DNA from: Candidatus Poribacteria bacterium
GTDB taxonomy: Bacteria; Poribacteria; WGA-4E; WGA-3G
NCBI GenBank assembly: GCA_958295945.1
Contig: OY282386.1
Span: 1,488,001-1,552,000 of the forward strand
DNA length: 64,000 nucleotides
Reading direction: 5' to 3'
Positions 62,584 to 64,000 of the stretch are shown here, in pieces. The position numbers and the translations under genes were made by a program. Under the pieces are notes generated by a model, which saw only the letters and a program-made list of their open reading frames with translations, searched no databases and was not told where the DNA came from. Positions within the stretch are counted from its first letter, which is position 1. Every line of letters starts with the position of its first letter.

Positions 62584-63534
62584 TTATGTGAGGGTTTCCA
62601 TTATATCGGTTTCAAGTTCAAAATATCGGCTTAAACTAAAATATCTTTCACCTGTATCTGGGAGAATAGTAACCACAGTTTTGTCTGGTCCCAAAGTTTT
62701 TGCGATCTGTAATGACGCATATACATTTGCTCCAGAGGACATACCAACCAATAAACCTTCTTTTTTTGATATTTCTTTCATCGTCTGATATGCCACTTCT
62801 TCTGATACAGCAATTACATCATCAATAATATCTACATTCAATACTTCAGGTACCATCCCAGCTCCCAATCCGTCAATTCGTGTTGGACCGGGTAAACCTC
62901 CTGATAGGACAGATGAAACTGATGGTTCTACAGCAATTATCTTGGTATTTGGATTCTGTGCTTTTAGGACTTCACCCACACCTGTTAATGTACCACCAGT
63001 TCCTACGCCTACCACAAAATAATCAATCAATTTATCAGTAGCATTCAGAATTTCAACCGCGGTTGTCTCTCTATGGATTTTTGGGTTTGCAGGATTTGTA
63101 AATTGGTTAGGCATATAATGTCGATTATTCCGACGAAGAATTTCCTCTGCTTCCCAAATGGCACTTGCCATACCGCCGTGTTCTGGCGTTAACACGATTT
63201 CTGCTCCGAAAGCAGAAAGAAGTGCATATTTTTCACTACTAACATATTCTGGCATAGTGAGAATAACTTGATAACCACATGCGACTCCAACGATAGAAAG
63301 ACCGATTCCAGTATTTCCTGCTGTTGGTTCAACTATTGTATCACCAGGTCTAAGAATACCGCGTTGCTCGGCATCAACAATCATGCCATAACTGATACGA
63401 TCTTTGATGCTACCTCCAGGATTATAGGATTCTAACTTAGCGTAAATTGACGCGCCATCTTTAACTGGTAGGGAATTCAACCGAACCATGGGTGTATTCC
63501 CGATAAGTTTTGTCAGGTTTTTCGCGATTTTCAT
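62584..63534 (-). CDS. cysK: cysteine synthase, CysK/CysM family
   Basis: A 316-residue PLP enzyme. The PLP lysine is K44 in NPGGSIKDRISYGM, the phosphate loop is GVGTGGTLTGVGEV, and EPTAGNTGIGLSIVGVA and SSGANVYASLQIAK are typical. It makes cysteine from an activated serine derivative and sulfide or protein thiocarboxylate. The beginning MKIAKNLTKLIGNTPMVRLN is standard. It overlaps the Rrf2 regulator gene by four bases. Which sulfur donor is used (free sulfide or the ThiS-like carrier) cannot be read directly; context favours the carrier. Confidence 0.95.
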   Translation of the reverse strand: MKIAKNLTKLIGNTPMVRLNSLPVKDGASIYAKLESYNPGGSIKDRISYGMIVDAEQRGILRPGDTIVEPTAGNTGIGLSIVGVACGYQVILTMPEYVSSEKYALLSAFGAEIVLTPEHGGMASAIWEAEEILRRNNRHYMPNQFTNPANPKIHRETTAVEILNATDKLIDYFVVGVGTGGTLTGVGEVLKAQNPNTKIIAVEPSVSSVLSGGLPGPTRIDGLGAGMVPEVLNVDIIDDVIAVSEEVAYQTMKEISKKEGLLVGMSSGANVYASLQIAKTLGPDKTVVTILPDTGERYFSLSRYFELETDIMETLT

Positions 63535-63968
63535 ATAAAGAACGGGTGCGAATGGGTTGGTTGTGTTAGCATTTTATATTTACGGGCATGAGTACATAAC
63601 TCTTGAAGTGTTTTTGAATTTAACACTTCTCGAACATTTTCTTCAACCTCTGCAAAGAACGTAACTAATTCATACGATTCTTGTGCTTCAAATCCCTCAG
63701 TGAAATTTACGGGACCTTCTACAGCAGTAAATATATCACCTATGCGTATTTTCTCAGGAGCCAGTGCTAAACTATACCCGCCGTCAGGACCCCGACGGCT
63801 TTTTGTCAGTCCAACTTCTTTGAGTTGTAATAGTAGTTTTTCCAAAAAGGGTCCAGGAATACTTCGTTTTTCGGCAATCACTGTAACTGAAACATATTGT
63901 TTACGGTAATGTAGACCGAGTTCTAACATTGCACATATTGCATATTTCAACTTCGCTGATAAATGCAT
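63531..63968 (-). CDS. Rrf2 family transcriptional regulator, CymR-like
   Basis: A 145-residue winged-helix regulator: MHLSAKLKYAICAMLELGLHY, the recognition helix region IPGPFLEKLLLQLKEVGLTKSRRGPDGGYSLA, and the dimerisation helix REVLNSKTLQELCTHARKY. It lacks the three-cysteine Fe-S set of IscR (only single Cys residues at 12 and about 127), as does CymR, which forms a complex with CysK in Firmicutes. GGGGGAG is upstream of the ATG. As first gene of the cysK-cysH-carrier operon it is the likely regulator of this group. Its promoter is at or beyond the window edge. Confidence 0.9.
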   Translation of the reverse strand: MHLSAKLKYAICAMLELGLHYRKQYVSVTVIAEKRSIPGPFLEKLLLQLKEVGLTKSRRGPDGGYSLALAPEKIRIGDIFTAVEGPVNFTEGFEAQESYELVTFFAEVEENVREVLNSKTLQELCTHARKYKMLTQPTHSHPFFI

Positions 63969-64000
63969 CTACTCCCCCTTTTTAATCCTAACCAATTCAG

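Noticed and set aside
1-64000. CRISPR arrays, tRNA and rRNA genes
   Set aside because: No regularly spaced direct repeats, no tRNA cloverleaf and no rRNA sequence was recognised by eye; the repeats found are palindromic and dispersed.

Overview
The window is AT-rich bacterial DNA with dense, short-spaced genes and good Shine-Dalgarno sites. The gene mix points to Candidatus Poribacteria or a close neighbour of the Planctomycetota: PSCyt1/DUF1549/DUF1553 and DUF1501 proteins side by side, a pre-peptidase C-terminal domain protein, a sulfatase, a phytanoyl-CoA dioxygenase, Gfo/Idh/MocA oxidoreductase, Uma2-type nucleases, a caspase-like peptidase and many small palindromic elements. This assignment is inference; there is no rRNA or tRNA in the window. 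TGA is a normal stop codon for many genes here.

Layout. 1-5.2 kb (minus strand): a very large Ycf48-like repeat lipoprotein cut by the window edge, a membrane protein, YceI, and a TroA/ZnuA-type metal-binding lipoprotein. 5.4-5.6 kb: a MITE-like palindromic element. 5.7-17.6 kb (plus): a cytochrome/WD40 protein whose reading frame continues through an in-frame TGA into a heavy-metal-associated domain (candidate selenoprotein), then a sulfatase, a ThuA-like secreted protein, the DUF1549/DUF1553 and DUF1501 pair, an outer-membrane barrel and a PPC-domain protein.

17.9-42.4 kb (plus): an aerobic respiratory supercluster. First a Rieske/b6/subunit-IV-type quinol:cytochrome c complex with an octaheme cytochrome in place of c1/f; then a CydA-like subunit without CydB, linked to four cytochrome c genes and two cupredoxin-like proteins; then an ABC exporter; then an A-type haem-copper oxidase (subunits II, I, two III, IV) with haem A synthesis genes and SCO1. 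A solo DNA methyltransferase sits inside the oxidase genes.

42.6-55.2 kb (plus): accessory genes in which a small domain resembling the C-terminal PCP_red domain of protochlorophyllide reductase occurs six times in four proteins (a Usp/rubredoxin fusion, a zinc-ribbon protein, a radical SAM/SPASM protein and a coiled-coil protein), together with an Mrp ATPase, a PQQ-like propeller, Uma2 proteins, PhyH and others. 55.3-64 kb (minus): a polytopic membrane protein, then a cysteine/sulfur module (NIL, JAMM protease, ThiS-like carrier, APS reductase, cysteine synthase, Rrf2 regulator) interrupted by a caspase-like gene and an M48 peptidase gene broken by a TA-inserted MITE.

The most notable points are the UGA in the metal-binding site of the HMA domain followed by a SECIS-like hairpin, a shared beta-rich insert found in the CuA subunit and in the cytochromes, the CydA-like/cytochrome c operon, the spread of the PCP_red domain, and the MITE-broken peptidase whose ancestral frame can be rebuilt exactly.
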